This document shows, piece after piece, positions 9,285-16,933 of a stretch of 51,084 nucleotides of DNA; position 1 is the first letter of the stretch, and each line of letters begins with the position of its first letter. The DNA is from Roseburia sp. Lineage in GTDB: Bacteria > Bacillota > Clostridia > Lachnospirales > Lachnospiraceae. The position numbers were made by a program, and so were the translations under genes. The notes under the pieces are model-generated. The model was given only the letters and a program-made list of their open reading frames with translations, was not told the DNA's origin and did no database searches. The stretch covers positions 798,671 to 849,754 of the forward strand of contig JAMPFA010000001.1 in the NCBI GenBank assembly GCA_023664725.1, given 5' to 3'.

Positions 9285-10150
9285 CTCCTGATCTCCTTTA
9301 AATCTTCCGGGCTGAATGTGTAGGCAGTGTTGCAAAACTGGCATTTTACTTCAATGCCCTCCCCGGAATGAATCAATTCATCCAAATCTTTTTTTCCCAA
9401 TGTTGCAAGGGATTTTAAAATCCGCTCCTTAGAGCAGTCACAGCGAAATTCCACCGGAAGGGTGTCTGTCACCTCAAAATCTATATCTCCAAGCACGGCA
9501 GATAGAAGCTGCTCCGGGGTCTCCCCGTTCTCGATCAGTGCAGTGACAGATTTCAGTTCCCCAATCCTCTTTTCCACCTTGTCAATCAATTCTTCCGGTG
9601 CAAAGGGCATTAACTGCAGGATAAATCCTCCTGCCGCCTTTACCGTATTATCCTTATTCATCAAAACTCCAAGGCCCACCGAAGAGGGAATCTGCTCCGA
9701 TGTGGCAAAATAGTAGGTCAGATCATCCCCGATCTCCCCTGTCTGCAATGCCACCTGCCCCACATAGGGCTCCTTCATGCCCATATCCTTAATGACACTC
9801 ATCACCCCAAGATCCAGGGCTCCCCCCACATCCAGCTTGCCCTTGTCGTTGGCAGGAAGGATCACGTCCGGTACAAAAGGATATCCCTTTACATGTCCCA
9901 TTGCATCCGATGTGACCATCAGCCCTTTTGCCGGCCCGCTGCACTGGATCTGGATGGTCAAGATATCCTTCTCCCCCTTCATCATAGCTCCCATCATCAC
10001 CCCGCCGGAGAGAAGCCGTCCCAGAGCCGCCGTCATCACAGGGCTTGTATTGTGATGATTTTTGGCCTTTTCCACTAAATCTTTTGTTGTAACGGCAAAG
10101 ATGCGGATCTGCCCCTCCGCCGCTGTTGCCCTCACCATATAATCTGACAT
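9281..10150 (-). CDS. hslO: Redox-regulated chaperone Hsp33
   Basis: Hsp33 is a cytoplasmic holdase that is switched on by oxidative unfolding when its zinc-bound cysteines form disulfides. The 289-aa protein starts MSDYMVRATAAEGQIRIFAV, typical of the family. It ends with the redox switch: CDC in FRCDCSKERIL and CQFC in VKCQFCNTAYTF. All four zinc cysteines are present. The ATG at 10150 is preceded by AAGGATAAGGAA. It heads a short operon with nadE and the aldo/keto reductase, all overlapping. Confidence 0.95.
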   Translation of the reverse strand: MSDYMVRATAAEGQIRIFAVTTKDLVEKAKNHHNTSPVMTAALGRLLSGGVMMGAMMKGEKDILTIQIQCSGPAKGLMVTSDAMGHVKGYPFVPDVILPANDKGKLDVGGALDLGVMSVIKDMGMKEPYVGQVALQTGEIGDDLTYYFATSEQIPSSVGLGVLMNKDNTVKAAGGFILQLMPFAPEELIDKVEKRIGELKSVTALIENGETPEQLLSAVLGDIDFEVTDTLPVEFRCDCSKERILKSLATLGKKDLDELIHSGEGIEVKCQFCNTAYTFSPEDLKEIRS

Positions 10151-10231
10151 TTCCTTATCCTTCCTTTTTATACTGAGAATTGTAAAAATTGGGAATTTCG
10201 TCTGTCTGGTACAACGCACCGTTACCAAAGT

Positions 10232-11023
10232 CTACCCATTTACAATCTCTGACTTCCAGATTCCCCTGCTTCCTGCTTTTTTACATTCTCGGGCAACAAA
10301 ATAAACCCTCTCACAATCCTCTGCCGGAGGCTTTATGGAATCTTCTCCAAAACATGCCAAAATTTCCATCCCAGCCATCTCCAGAAGCACCTGGATTTCC
10401 TTTAGGTCATAGCCTTTCTGGCAATGGATTTCCTGGAATTTTTCATACCTGTCATCCTCACCCTTTACAAAAAAAGTCATATCGTACTCATTGATACGGC
10501 TTTCCCTGTCATAATAGTTCTCCCATATAAAACTACATTCTTCCCTGTTTTCACAAAAGGTATTCTCCCCTAAGACCTCTTCATATTTATAAATGGTATT
10601 AAGGTCAAAGATAAATATGCCGCCGGGATCCAGATAGTTATCCACAAGCTGAAAGACCCGAAGCAGATCCTCCTGCTCCGTGAGATAGTTCATGGAATCA
10701 CAGACAGATACCACCGCCCGCACCGTTCCGTAAAGTTCAAATTCCCGCATGTCCTGGTTTAAGTACAGGATCGGCTTCCCCTCGGATTCCTTCCCTGCGG
10801 CAATCCCAAGCATTTCCTGGGAAAGATCCACGCCGATCATATCATAGCCCGCTCTGGAGAGAAGCCTGGTCATTTTCCCAGTTCCGCAGCCAAGCTCCAA
10901 CACAAGCCCGTCCTCAATGCCATTTTCCCTCAGGCGTTCTATCAGGTATTCTCCCCAGGCTTCATAGGGTACATTGTCCATAAAGAGGTCATAGACCTCC
11001 GCAAATCCGCTGTATGCTTCCAT
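10232..11023 (-). CDS. Class I SAM-dependent methyltransferase
   Basis: A 263-aa soluble methyltransferase with a Rossmann-type SAM site: motif I VLELGCGTG at residues 41-49, then MIGVDLSQEML with the acidic residue that contacts the ribose, and later SVCDSMNYL and GGIFIFDLNT. The C-terminal half contains a beta-rich insertion (YDMTFFVKGEDDRYEKF) found in the small-molecule methyltransferase group. The start at 11023 (MEAYSGFAEVYDLFMD) follows GGGGGG. The substrate is not deducible. It is 81 bases upstream of hslO and could be cotranscribed. Confidence 0.88.
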   Translation of the reverse strand: MEAYSGFAEVYDLFMDNVPYEAWGEYLIERLRENGIEDGLVLELGCGTGKMTRLLSRAGYDMIGVDLSQEMLGIAAGKESEGKPILYLNQDMREFELYGTVRAVVSVCDSMNYLTEQEDLLRVFQLVDNYLDPGGIFIFDLNTIYKYEEVLGENTFCENREECSFIWENYYDRESRINEYDMTFFVKGEDDRYEKFQEIHCQKGYDLKEIQVLLEMAGMEILACFGEDSIKPPAEDCERVYFVARECKKAGSRGIWKSEIVNG

Positions 11024-11106
11024 GAAAATCCCCCCGTTTATATACTCGCCATTAATTCCTTTCTCCATAGTAACAAGTTTTTTATGTAAAGTCAATTTTC
11101 TCCCTT

Positions 11107-11619
11107 TCAATCAAAAAAATTCAGATCAGAAAGAACCTCACTGGCAGGTTTATTCATCTCTGCAAATGGGAAGCCCAAAACTCGCCCGATATAGGAGAGT
11201 TCACCATTATACTGGAAAAAGTAAGTCACCGACTCTTCACTCATCCCCTCATCAAGGACAGCAATCTCCAAAGAGCCATCCCCCTCCAAAACATCCATAA
11301 TATAAAAACAATCCATAACCCGCTGTCCTCCTCAATAACCTGATAGCTGATCTTATCCTTTGTGCCGCTGTCGGATAAATCCTCCTCTACAGTCTCTTCT
11401 GCCTGATACTTATAACCGCTTCCTGGGGCAGGTGCGGCCTCCTCGTTGACAGACATATCCTCTTCCTGGACAGAAGAATACTCTTCTATGACAGAATCTT
11501 TTGTTTCTTCTCCAGTCATATCAGAAACGCTGTCACACCCTGCCGATACCGCCAAAAGAGCTGCCAGAGGCAAACCAAATATTCTCTTTCCAATTAATTA
11601 GCCCTTTCTTCTTTTTCAT
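11107..11619 (-). pseudogene. Frameshifted lipoprotein gene (two compensating shifts)
   Basis: Three pieces appear to be one former gene. A well-placed start at 11619 (AAGGAGAAGGG, then MKKKKGLI) hits a stop within 30 codons. In another frame the reading continues as GKRIFGLPLAALLAVSAGCD, a signal with a lipobox, then an acidic region (YKYQAEETVEEDLSDSG, DKISYQVIEEDSG) that decays at about 11317 into an improbable Trp-rich tail ending at 11241. From 11316 the original frame resumes (MDCFYIMDVLEGDGSLEIAV) and ends LSDLNFFD at 11107. The first and third pieces share a frame, so the net shift is zero. A conservative alternative is two coding pieces, 11241-11573 and 11107-11316, the latter with GGAGGA upstream. 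The family is not recognised. A sequencing error cannot be excluded. Confidence 0.55.
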
Positions 11620-11898
11620 TCCCTTCTCCTTCCTTTTCCTGCCCTCCGCTGCTCCAACTGCTTCATTGTCTCTCTGTATATGTCGATTCCCCTTTCACTC
11701 CCTCTGCTCTTTTATAGTATAATCCTTTCTCCGGAATTTTACCACGGCAAAATCACATTATCCAAAAAACTTTTCTCTCACATTTTCCAAATAACATTTC
11801 TCTTTTTTTACACCTTTTAAAGAGCGCTTTTTACCATATTTTCAGCCAGCCTATAGGATTTAAATTTTTCCAGCTAAAAAAGTATAATTTTTCTCAAA
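11620..11898. other. Gene-free interval between the lipoprotein remnant and the CotF-like gene
   Basis: About 280 bases, T/C-rich on the plus strand and divergently flanked. A TATACT element at 11716-11721 (minus strand) with a weak TGGTAA 17 bases upstream may be the promoter of the lipoprotein remnant. I see no convincing ORF, RNA gene or repeat. Confidence 0.4.
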
Positions 11899-11927
11899 TT
11901 GGTAATTCTACCAAATGAAAATACTAT
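11899..11927 (+). promoter_or_regulatory. Promoter with palindromic -35 region upstream of the CotF-like gene
   Basis: TTGGTA, a 17-base spacer and TACTAT lie 20 bases before the ATG. The -35 hexamer is the left arm of a perfect palindrome, TTGGTA-ATTC-TACCAA (11899-11914), which could be an operator. Whether a vegetative or sporulation sigma factor uses this site cannot be told by eye. Confidence 0.45.
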
Positions 11928-11947
11928 TAATGTAAAGGAGAGCTACT

Positions 11948-12415
11948 ATGATTTTAACAGAAAAAGAAACTACTGCCTTAAAAGAACTGCAGACCCAGGA
12001 GAAAATCTGTATGGACCACTACAATATGTGTGCCGCAAACGCAAAGGATCAGGGCCTTAAAGATTTATTCTCCCAGATCGCCAAGGACGAGCAGGACCAT
12101 TACAGAGTGCTTGGAAAGTTGATGGAAGGGGAAGTTCCTACTCTGCCGGAAAGCCGCCTGGATGCTGCCAGCTACCATCCTGCCGCAGCCTATGACAGCA
12201 CCTCCAACCAGGGAGACAAGCAGCATGATGAGATTCTCTGCTCCGACAGCATCGGCAATGAGAAAATGGTATCCAGCGATTACAATGCCGGTGTGTTCCG
12301 CTTTGGCTCCAGCGAGGTGAGAAAGGTGTTAAACCGCATCCAGACCCAGGAGCAGCAGCATGCGGAAATGATCTACAAATACAAACAGCAGAACGGCATG
12401 ACTGCAACCAACTAA
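11948..12415 (+). CDS. CotF-like spore coat / ferritin-like protein
   Basis: A 155-aa helical protein. Residues 1-60 (KELQTQEKICMDHYNMCAA; FSQIAKDEQDHYRVLGKLM) and 110-150 (LNRIQTQEQQHAEMIYKYKQ) form two E/H-rich helical blocks resembling the ferritin-like CotF coat protein family. A Gly/Ser/Asp-rich linker joins them. The ExxH-type residues could bind metal, but CotF members are usually described as coat components. AAAGGAG is seven bases before the ATG. It is monocistronic on the plus strand. With SpoIIR it supports sporulation ability. Confidence 0.75.
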   Translation: MILTEKETTALKELQTQEKICMDHYNMCAANAKDQGLKDLFSQIAKDEQDHYRVLGKLMEGEVPTLPESRLDAASYHPAAAYDSTSNQGDKQHDEILCSDSIGNEKMVSSDYNAGVFRFGSSEVRKVLNRIQTQEQQHAEMIYKYKQQNGMTATN

Positions 12416-12421
12416 AAAATG

Positions 12422-12450
12422 TTGACATTTTTCCTGTTCCGGTGTAAAAT
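12422..12450 (+). promoter_or_regulatory. Consensus sigma-A promoter upstream of the MATE remnant
   Basis: A perfect TTGACA, a 17-base spacer and TAAAAT. The predicted transcript starts near 12457 and meets a strong terminator at 12503-12560 before reaching the MATE ribosome binding site. The promoter begins only 7 bases after the CotF-like stop codon. Confidence 0.7.
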
Positions 12451-12491
12451 GCACTAAATAAATGAAACGAAAACGTACTCTTTTACACCGG
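12439..12491. promoter_or_regulatory. Inverted 11-bp operator-like half-sites straddling the promoter
   Basis: CCGGTGTAAAA (12439-12449) covers the -10 box, and its exact reverse complement TTTTACACCGG lies at 12481-12491. The arms are 42 bases apart, about four helical turns. Because the left arm is upstream of the predicted transcription start, the repeat cannot fold in that RNA and is better explained as a DNA site for a regulator. Confidence 0.5.
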
Positions 12492-12502
12492 GTAAAGAGA
12501 GG

Positions 12503-12560
12503 AAGCGTCAAACTTTCTGTCGTTAGGTCTTTGCAGACAGAAAGCTTTGACGCTTTTTTT
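12503..12560 (+). terminator. Strong intrinsic terminator / attenuator in the MATE leader
   Basis: AAGCGTCAAA-CTTTCTGTC pairs with GACAGAAAG-C-TTTGACGCTT around a 14-base loop, giving a roughly 19-bp stem with one bulge followed by seven Ts. The ribosome binding site of the MATE remnant starts at the next base. It may act as an attenuator, end a ~100-nt small RNA, or also end the CotF-like transcript. A near-leaderless 40-codon reading frame (12462-12584, MKRKRTLLHRVKRG) runs through it, but no Shine-Dalgarno is visible. Confidence 0.75.
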
Positions 12561-12574
12561 GAGGAGGAAGACAA

Positions 12575-13140
12575 ATGCTTCTAAAAGAATTTTTCCGCTA
12601 TGTTTTCCTGAATGTGCTGGGCATGATTGCAAACATTCTCTCCCTGGTGGCAACTGCCATCTACACTGGCATCGCCCAGGGCATGCAGCCTATATTAAGA
12701 GCCGTGCCTACGGCAAAGGAGAAAAAGGCGATATGCAAACCATTTTAACGTACGCAGGCCTTACGGTTCTTTTTCTCTCCTGCTGCATTTACGATGCATT
12801 TCTATCTGGTGCCCAGCCCATTACCTCGGTTTTTAACTGTGAAAACAATCGGGAATTACAGGAAATCGCCGTGACGGGACTGAAGCTGTACTTTACCTCC
12901 TCTCCCTTTATGGGGTTAAACATTATTCTCTCCACCTATTTTACCTCCACGGAAAAAGCCCTTCCGGCACAGACTATATCACTGTCCAGAGGTCTTTTTG
13001 TCATACTCCCCATGGCTTTTTTCCTGTCCTCTGCCTTTCAGATGATGGGGGTCTGGCTTTCCGTCCCTACCACGGAAATTTTGGTCTCCCTTATGGGGAT
13101 ACTGTTTTACCGAAAAATTAAAAAAACTTTTTCTTTTTAA
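12575..13140 (+). pseudogene. MATE family efflux transporter remnant (internal deletion plus frameshift)
   Basis: MATE proteins export drugs or metabolites by cation antiport and have about 450 residues in 12 helices. Here a good start (GAGGAGGAAGACAAATG) gives MLLKEFFRYVFLNVLGMI, the usual N-terminal helix. It is fused directly to ANILSLVATAIYTGIAQGMQ, which belongs to the second half of the family. Roughly 200 or more residues are missing in between. Near 12690-12700 the frame changes: the family motif SRAYGKGEKGDMQ and the rest (FTSSPFMGLNIILSTYFTS, IPMAFF region) continue in another frame to a stop at 13140. The product cannot be a functional transporter. The last 23 bases overlap the 3' end of corA on the opposite strand. 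Confidence 0.85.
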
Positions 13141-14029
13141 AATAAATCAGGCTTACAATGACAATCAAAATACTCACCCCGATGACCACCGGGTAACTGT
13201 ACAGCCACTCCAGCTCCGGCATATATCTAAAGTTCATGCCATACCAGCCTGCGATCAGGGAGAGAGGCAGAAAAATCGTCGTGACAATGGTCAAAAGTTT
13301 CATAATGCTGTTCTGGCGGATTTCAATTTCCGCCTGGTACACGTCCTGGACCTGCATGGCATACTCCCTTAAAACCTGTATCTCCTGCTGTAATCTCTGG
13401 CATCTTTCCATAAACAACTGACAGCCTCTGCCCTCCCCGATGTCCATATAGTCCACTGCATCCTCTGACAAAACCTCCCCCAGATTGATCATTTGCCCGT
13501 AATAGCAGTAAAATCGGGAGATTTCCTTTTTCAGACCCAGCATCTCATAGTTGAAATTCTCAGTATCCTGCCGAAGCACCGTCTCCTCCAGCTCCGCTAT
13601 GGTGCGCTCCAGCTCCGCCAGATACATGGTGTCCTCCTCGATCAGAGACATAAGAAACTCCCCCAGAAACCGATCCGGGGAATACTGCTTCCCCATCCCC
13701 CGCTTTACAATCTTCTCCACAGTCTCCCTGGCAATCTCCCCCTCGTCCACAAAAATAATCTTTCCGTGAAGGAGATACAGGTGAAAGGTATTCTGACGTT
13801 TTTCCTTTTTCTTTACAGGGATATGAAAGGTGCTAAACAGATAGCTCCCATGATGCTCCGTCCTGCAGAAAAAAATACGATCCGGATTCCCTTCAATGGA
13901 AAATTCCTCTTTCAGCTTTAAGGCCTTTCCCCAGCTCTCCCCGTCAAATATCCCGATTCCCGCCTCACAACACTCCCACTCTCTTTCCCCTGCCTCTTTG
14001 ATTCCATCATCTCCCAGGACATAGTACAT
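13118..14029 (-). CDS. CorA-like Mg2+/divalent cation transporter
   Basis: A 303-aa membrane protein of the CorA family, pentameric channels for Mg2+ or Co2+. The large N-terminal cytoplasmic domain ends in a long helical stalk (LEETVLRQDTENFNYEMLGL). Two C-terminal helices follow, with the signature YGMNF between them (LSLIAGWYGMNF, then YPVVIGVSILIVIVSLIYF), and a basic tail KKKKFF. The start at 14029 (MYYVLGDDGIKEAG) is preceded by GAGG with eight-base spacing. The E/D-rich loop typical of Mg2+ selection is replaced by RYMPELEWLYS. It sits downstream of the feo operon but is separated from it by a terminator. Confidence 0.9.
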   Translation of the reverse strand: MYYVLGDDGIKEAGEREWECCEAGIGIFDGESWGKALKLKEEFSIEGNPDRIFFCRTEHHGSYLFSTFHIPVKKKEKRQNTFHLYLLHGKIIFVDEGEIARETVEKIVKRGMGKQYSPDRFLGEFLMSLIEEDTMYLAELERTIAELEETVLRQDTENFNYEMLGLKKEISRFYCYYGQMINLGEVLSEDAVDYMDIGEGRGCQLFMERCQRLQQEIQVLREYAMQVQDVYQAEIEIRQNSIMKLLTIVTTIFLPLSLIAGWYGMNFRYMPELEWLYSYPVVIGVSILIVIVSLIYFKKKKFF

Positions 14030-14116
14030 AAAAGTATTCCTCTTTCTCAAAATATATACTTTTAGCTATACACAGAATTTTATTTTTTATGCATTCCATA
14101 TGCGATCGTGTGCCTA

Positions 14117-14158
14117 AAAAAGGAGAAAAAACCAGGTTTCCCGGCTTTTTCTCCTTTT
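14117..14158. terminator. Terminator of the feo operon
   Basis: AAAAGGAGAAAAA pairs with TTTTTCTCCTTTT around a short GC loop. Read on the minus strand, it lies just after the Cys-rich peptide gene and is followed by TTTTTAGGC. The symmetric A/T arms could let it work in both directions. Confidence 0.75.
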
Positions 14159-14161
14159 CCC

Positions 14162-14293
14162 TTAATGGCAGCCTTTGCAGTGGCCGCAGTCGCCGCCGCA
14201 CTGAGATTTTCCGCTTTTTTTATCTCTCATCATGCTTCGTATGATTAATGCCACAATTCCCACAAGAATTGCTCCTACCACAAAAGTTCCCAT
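14162..14293 (-). CDS. FeoB-associated Cys-rich membrane peptide
   Basis: A 43-aa protein, MGTFVVGAILVGIVALIIRS followed by MMRDKKSGKSQCGGDCGHCKGCH. It has one N-terminal membrane helix and a short cytoplasmic tail with four cysteines and two histidines (CGGDCGHCKGCH). This matches the small FeoB-associated Cys-rich family found next to feoB in Firmicutes, proposed to assist or sense Fe2+ at the transporter. GGAGG lies eight bases before the ATG. It starts 37 bases after the feoB stop and is the last gene of the operon before a terminator. Confidence 0.88.
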   Translation of the reverse strand: MGTFVVGAILVGIVALIIRSMMRDKKSGKSQCGGDCGHCKGCH

Positions 14294-14330
14294 AGAAACA
14301 AACCTCCATAATAATGTAACGCCCTCACTC

Positions 14331-16487
14331 CTATTTTACCTTTGCCATTCTGATATTAACATCCAGGCTGTCGCTCTCCCTGTAAGGACGGAACAGCAGA
14401 TAGATAAAACCGATCACACAAATAATAGAGACTACAGTTCCCACTCCAAATGCTCCGGTAGTGATCACAGAACCGATCTGGTAAATGCACATAGCCACAA
14501 GATAAGCTAAAACTGTCTGATATCCAATGGCAAACCAGAACCATTTTATATTATTCATCTCACGTTTGATTGCGCCCATTGCTGCAAAGCAGGGTGCGCA
14601 CAAAAGATTAAACACCAGGAATCCGTAAGCTGCAGCCCCTGTCATAACCATTGACAGTGAACCCCAGATTTCTTCGCCGTCCTCTGCCACTTCCGCAAAT
14701 CCGTAAAGCATACCAAATGTCGCCACTACATTTTCTTTTGCAATCAGTCCGGTAATGGCTGCCACTGCCATCTTCCAGCCTTCTCCTCCCTGTGTCCATC
14801 CAAGAGGAGCAAAAATCGGTGCGAAAACCCCGCCAAGAACTGCCAAAATACTGGTATCCAAATCCTCTACCATTCCAAAGCTTCCCTCACTCCATCCAAA
14901 GCTCATAAGGAACCAAAGTACAATAGTTGAGAGAAGGATAATCGTTCCCGCTTTTTTGATAAAGGACCATCCCCGCTCCCACATGCTCCGAAGGACATTT
15001 CCCACTGTTGGCATATGGTATGCCGGAAGCTCCATAACAAAGGGAGCCGGCTCACCAGAGAACATTCTTGTCTTCTTTAAGATAATGCCGGAACAGATAA
15101 TTGCCGCAATTCCCACAAAGTATGCACTCCATGCCACCCAGCCTGCATTGCCAAAAAATGCTCCAGCGATCAATGCGATAATGGGCAATTTTGCCCCACA
15201 GGGAACAAAAGTGGTGGTCATAATTGTCATTTTACGATCCCTGTCGTTTTCAATAGTACGGCTTGCCATAATACCCGGAACGCCGCAACCGCTTCCGATG
15301 AGCATCGGGATAAAAGACTTGCCAGACAATCCGAATTTACGGAAAATCCTGTCCATAATAAACGCTACCCTTGCCATATAGCCGCAGGACTCCAAGAAAG
15401 CCAGAAAAATAAACAACACAAGCATCTGGGGAACAAATCCAAGAACAGCACCCACACCTGCCACAATACCGTCAAGAATCAATCCCATGAGCCAGTCTGC
15501 ACATCCCACTGCTTCCAGAGCGCTTTCTATTGCAGGAGGAATGATCTCGCCAAACAGCACATCATTTGTCCAGTCTGTCACAAACGCTCCAATTGTTGTA
15601 ACGGAAACATAATATACCACAAACATAACTGCTGCAAAAATCGGCAGTGCGAAGAAGCGGTTTGTAACTACTCTATCAATTTTGTCGGAAACTGTCAACT
15701 TCCTGCCGCTTCTCGCTTTTGTGACACACTCTCCGATAATGGAAGAGATATACTCATAACGCTCGTTTGTGATTATACTCTCAGCATCGTCATCCATGGC
15801 ATTTTCCAGAGCCTCAATCTCTGCCTTTGCCTCCGGGATTTTCCCCATAAGCTCCCCGATCTTATTGTCTCCCTCTAAAACTTTTATTGCAAAAAATCTT
15901 CTCTGCTCCCCGGGAATGGCGGAATCCAGCTTGGCCTCCACGCTTTCAATGGCTTTCTCAGTTTCTTCTCCGAATTTATGTACCGGTGTCACAGCCTTCT
16001 TTTGTGCCAGTGCCACAGCCTTTGCCGCAGCCTTCTCCACTCCGGTTCCTTTTAATGCGGAAATCTCCACCGCCTCACAGCCCAGAGCCTTTCCCAGCTT
16101 ATCTACGTGGATCTTGTCTCCGTTTTTCTCCACGATATCCATCATATTTACCGCCATGACCACCGGGATCCCCAGCTCCATCAACTGGGTGGAGAGATAC
16201 AAATTCCTCTCGATATTGGTTCCGTCTACGATATTTAAAATCACATCCGGTCTTTCGTTGATGAGATATGTCCTGGCAACCACTTCCTCCAATGTATAGG
16301 GGGACAGGGAATAAATTCCCGGCAGATCCATGATCACCACATCTTTGTTTCCTTTTAATCTTCCCTCTTTCTTTTCAACGGTAACTCCGGGCCAGTTTCC
16401 CACAAACTGATTGGAACCTGTCAGGGCATTAAACAACGTAGTCTTGCCACAGTTCGGGTTACCCGCCAACGCAATTTTCACTGCCAT
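14331..16487 (-). CDS. feoB: Ferrous iron transporter FeoB
   Basis: The main Fe2+ import permease, 718 aa. The N-terminal G-protein domain shows G1 GNPNCGKTT (residues 8-16), G3 DLPGIYSLSP and G4 NMMD, with the family's VGNWPGVTVEKKEG switch region. A helical spacer follows (about 165-270). The membrane domain then has the gate motifs FLESCGYMARVAF and GSGCGVPGIMASR, the second half ending in PCFAAMGAIKREM. Length and architecture are complete. It is preceded by two feoA genes and followed by the Cys-rich peptide. A 120-base gap to feoA holds no clear promoter. Confidence 0.97.
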   Translation of the reverse strand: MAVKIALAGNPNCGKTTLFNALTGSNQFVGNWPGVTVEKKEGRLKGNKDVVIMDLPGIYSLSPYTLEEVVARTYLINERPDVILNIVDGTNIERNLYLSTQLMELGIPVVMAVNMMDIVEKNGDKIHVDKLGKALGCEAVEISALKGTGVEKAAAKAVALAQKKAVTPVHKFGEETEKAIESVEAKLDSAIPGEQRRFFAIKVLEGDNKIGELMGKIPEAKAEIEALENAMDDDAESIITNERYEYISSIIGECVTKARSGRKLTVSDKIDRVVTNRFFALPIFAAVMFVVYYVSVTTIGAFVTDWTNDVLFGEIIPPAIESALEAVGCADWLMGLILDGIVAGVGAVLGFVPQMLVLFIFLAFLESCGYMARVAFIMDRIFRKFGLSGKSFIPMLIGSGCGVPGIMASRTIENDRDRKMTIMTTTFVPCGAKLPIIALIAGAFFGNAGWVAWSAYFVGIAAIICSGIILKKTRMFSGEPAPFVMELPAYHMPTVGNVLRSMWERGWSFIKKAGTIILLSTIVLWFLMSFGWSEGSFGMVEDLDTSILAVLGGVFAPIFAPLGWTQGGEGWKMAVAAITGLIAKENVVATFGMLYGFAEVAEDGEEIWGSLSMVMTGAAAYGFLVFNLLCAPCFAAMGAIKREMNNIKWFWFAIGYQTVLAYLVAMCIYQIGSVITTGAFGVGTVVSIICVIGFIYLLFRPYRESDSLDVNIRMAKVK

Positions 16488-16525
16488 AATTCTGCTCCTT
16501 TTTCTTTCTCTTTAATTTGTTCTGA

Positions 16526-16559
16526 CTACTTTTGATTTGCTATTGCTACTTCTGATTTG
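16526..16559. repeat. Two 14-bp direct repeats upstream of feoB
   Basis: CTACTTTTGATTTG (16526-16539) and CTACTTCTGATTTG (16546-16559) have one mismatch and a period of 20 bases, near two helical turns. Function unknown. Confidence 0.45.
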
Positions 16560-16608
16560 TTTTTGCTTCCAAAAGTAAGTTTTTGCTAACACGTGTGTAA
16601 AAAAATAC

Positions 16609-16830
16609 TTACTCCACTTCGATCATTTCCGCATCCGCTTTCCGAAGAGACAGTTCATATCCCCTTACCGTCACTTCCACCGGATCACCTAAAGGTGCCA
16701 CTTTCCTCACAAAAACTTCTACACCCTTTGTGATTCCCATATCCATGATCCGTCTTTTTACCGGACCGGAACCGGAAAGTTTTCTCACCTTCACAGTCTC
16801 ACCACAGTCGATTTCCCTTAGCGTTTTCAT
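16609..16830 (-). CDS. feoA: FeoA family protein (second copy)
   Basis: A 73-aa SH3-like beta-barrel protein that in characterised systems interacts with FeoB in the cytoplasm and supports Fe2+ transport. The sequence MKTLREIDCGETVKVRKL, then RRIMDMGITKGVEVFV and APLGDPVEVTVRGYELSLRK, is a textbook FeoA pattern. The start at 16830 follows GGAGGATTATT. A longer in-frame reading upstream runs across the 3' end of the other feoA gene and is not supported. It lies immediately upstream of feoB. Confidence 0.94.
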   Translation of the reverse strand: MKTLREIDCGETVKVRKLSGSGPVKRRIMDMGITKGVEVFVRKVAPLGDPVEVTVRGYELSLRKADAEMIEVE

Positions 16831-16933
16831 AATAATCCTCCTTCTATAGTAATAGTGTAACGCCCCCTCACCCATGGTTCGGCGGCAAATCGTCAGAAGG
16901 CATTCCGAAAAATGTTTTGCATTTGCCTTCCTC

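Noticed and set aside
14755-15381. 208-codon plus-strand frame opposite feoB
   Set aside because: Shadow of the FeoB membrane domain; no start signal or recognisable domain.
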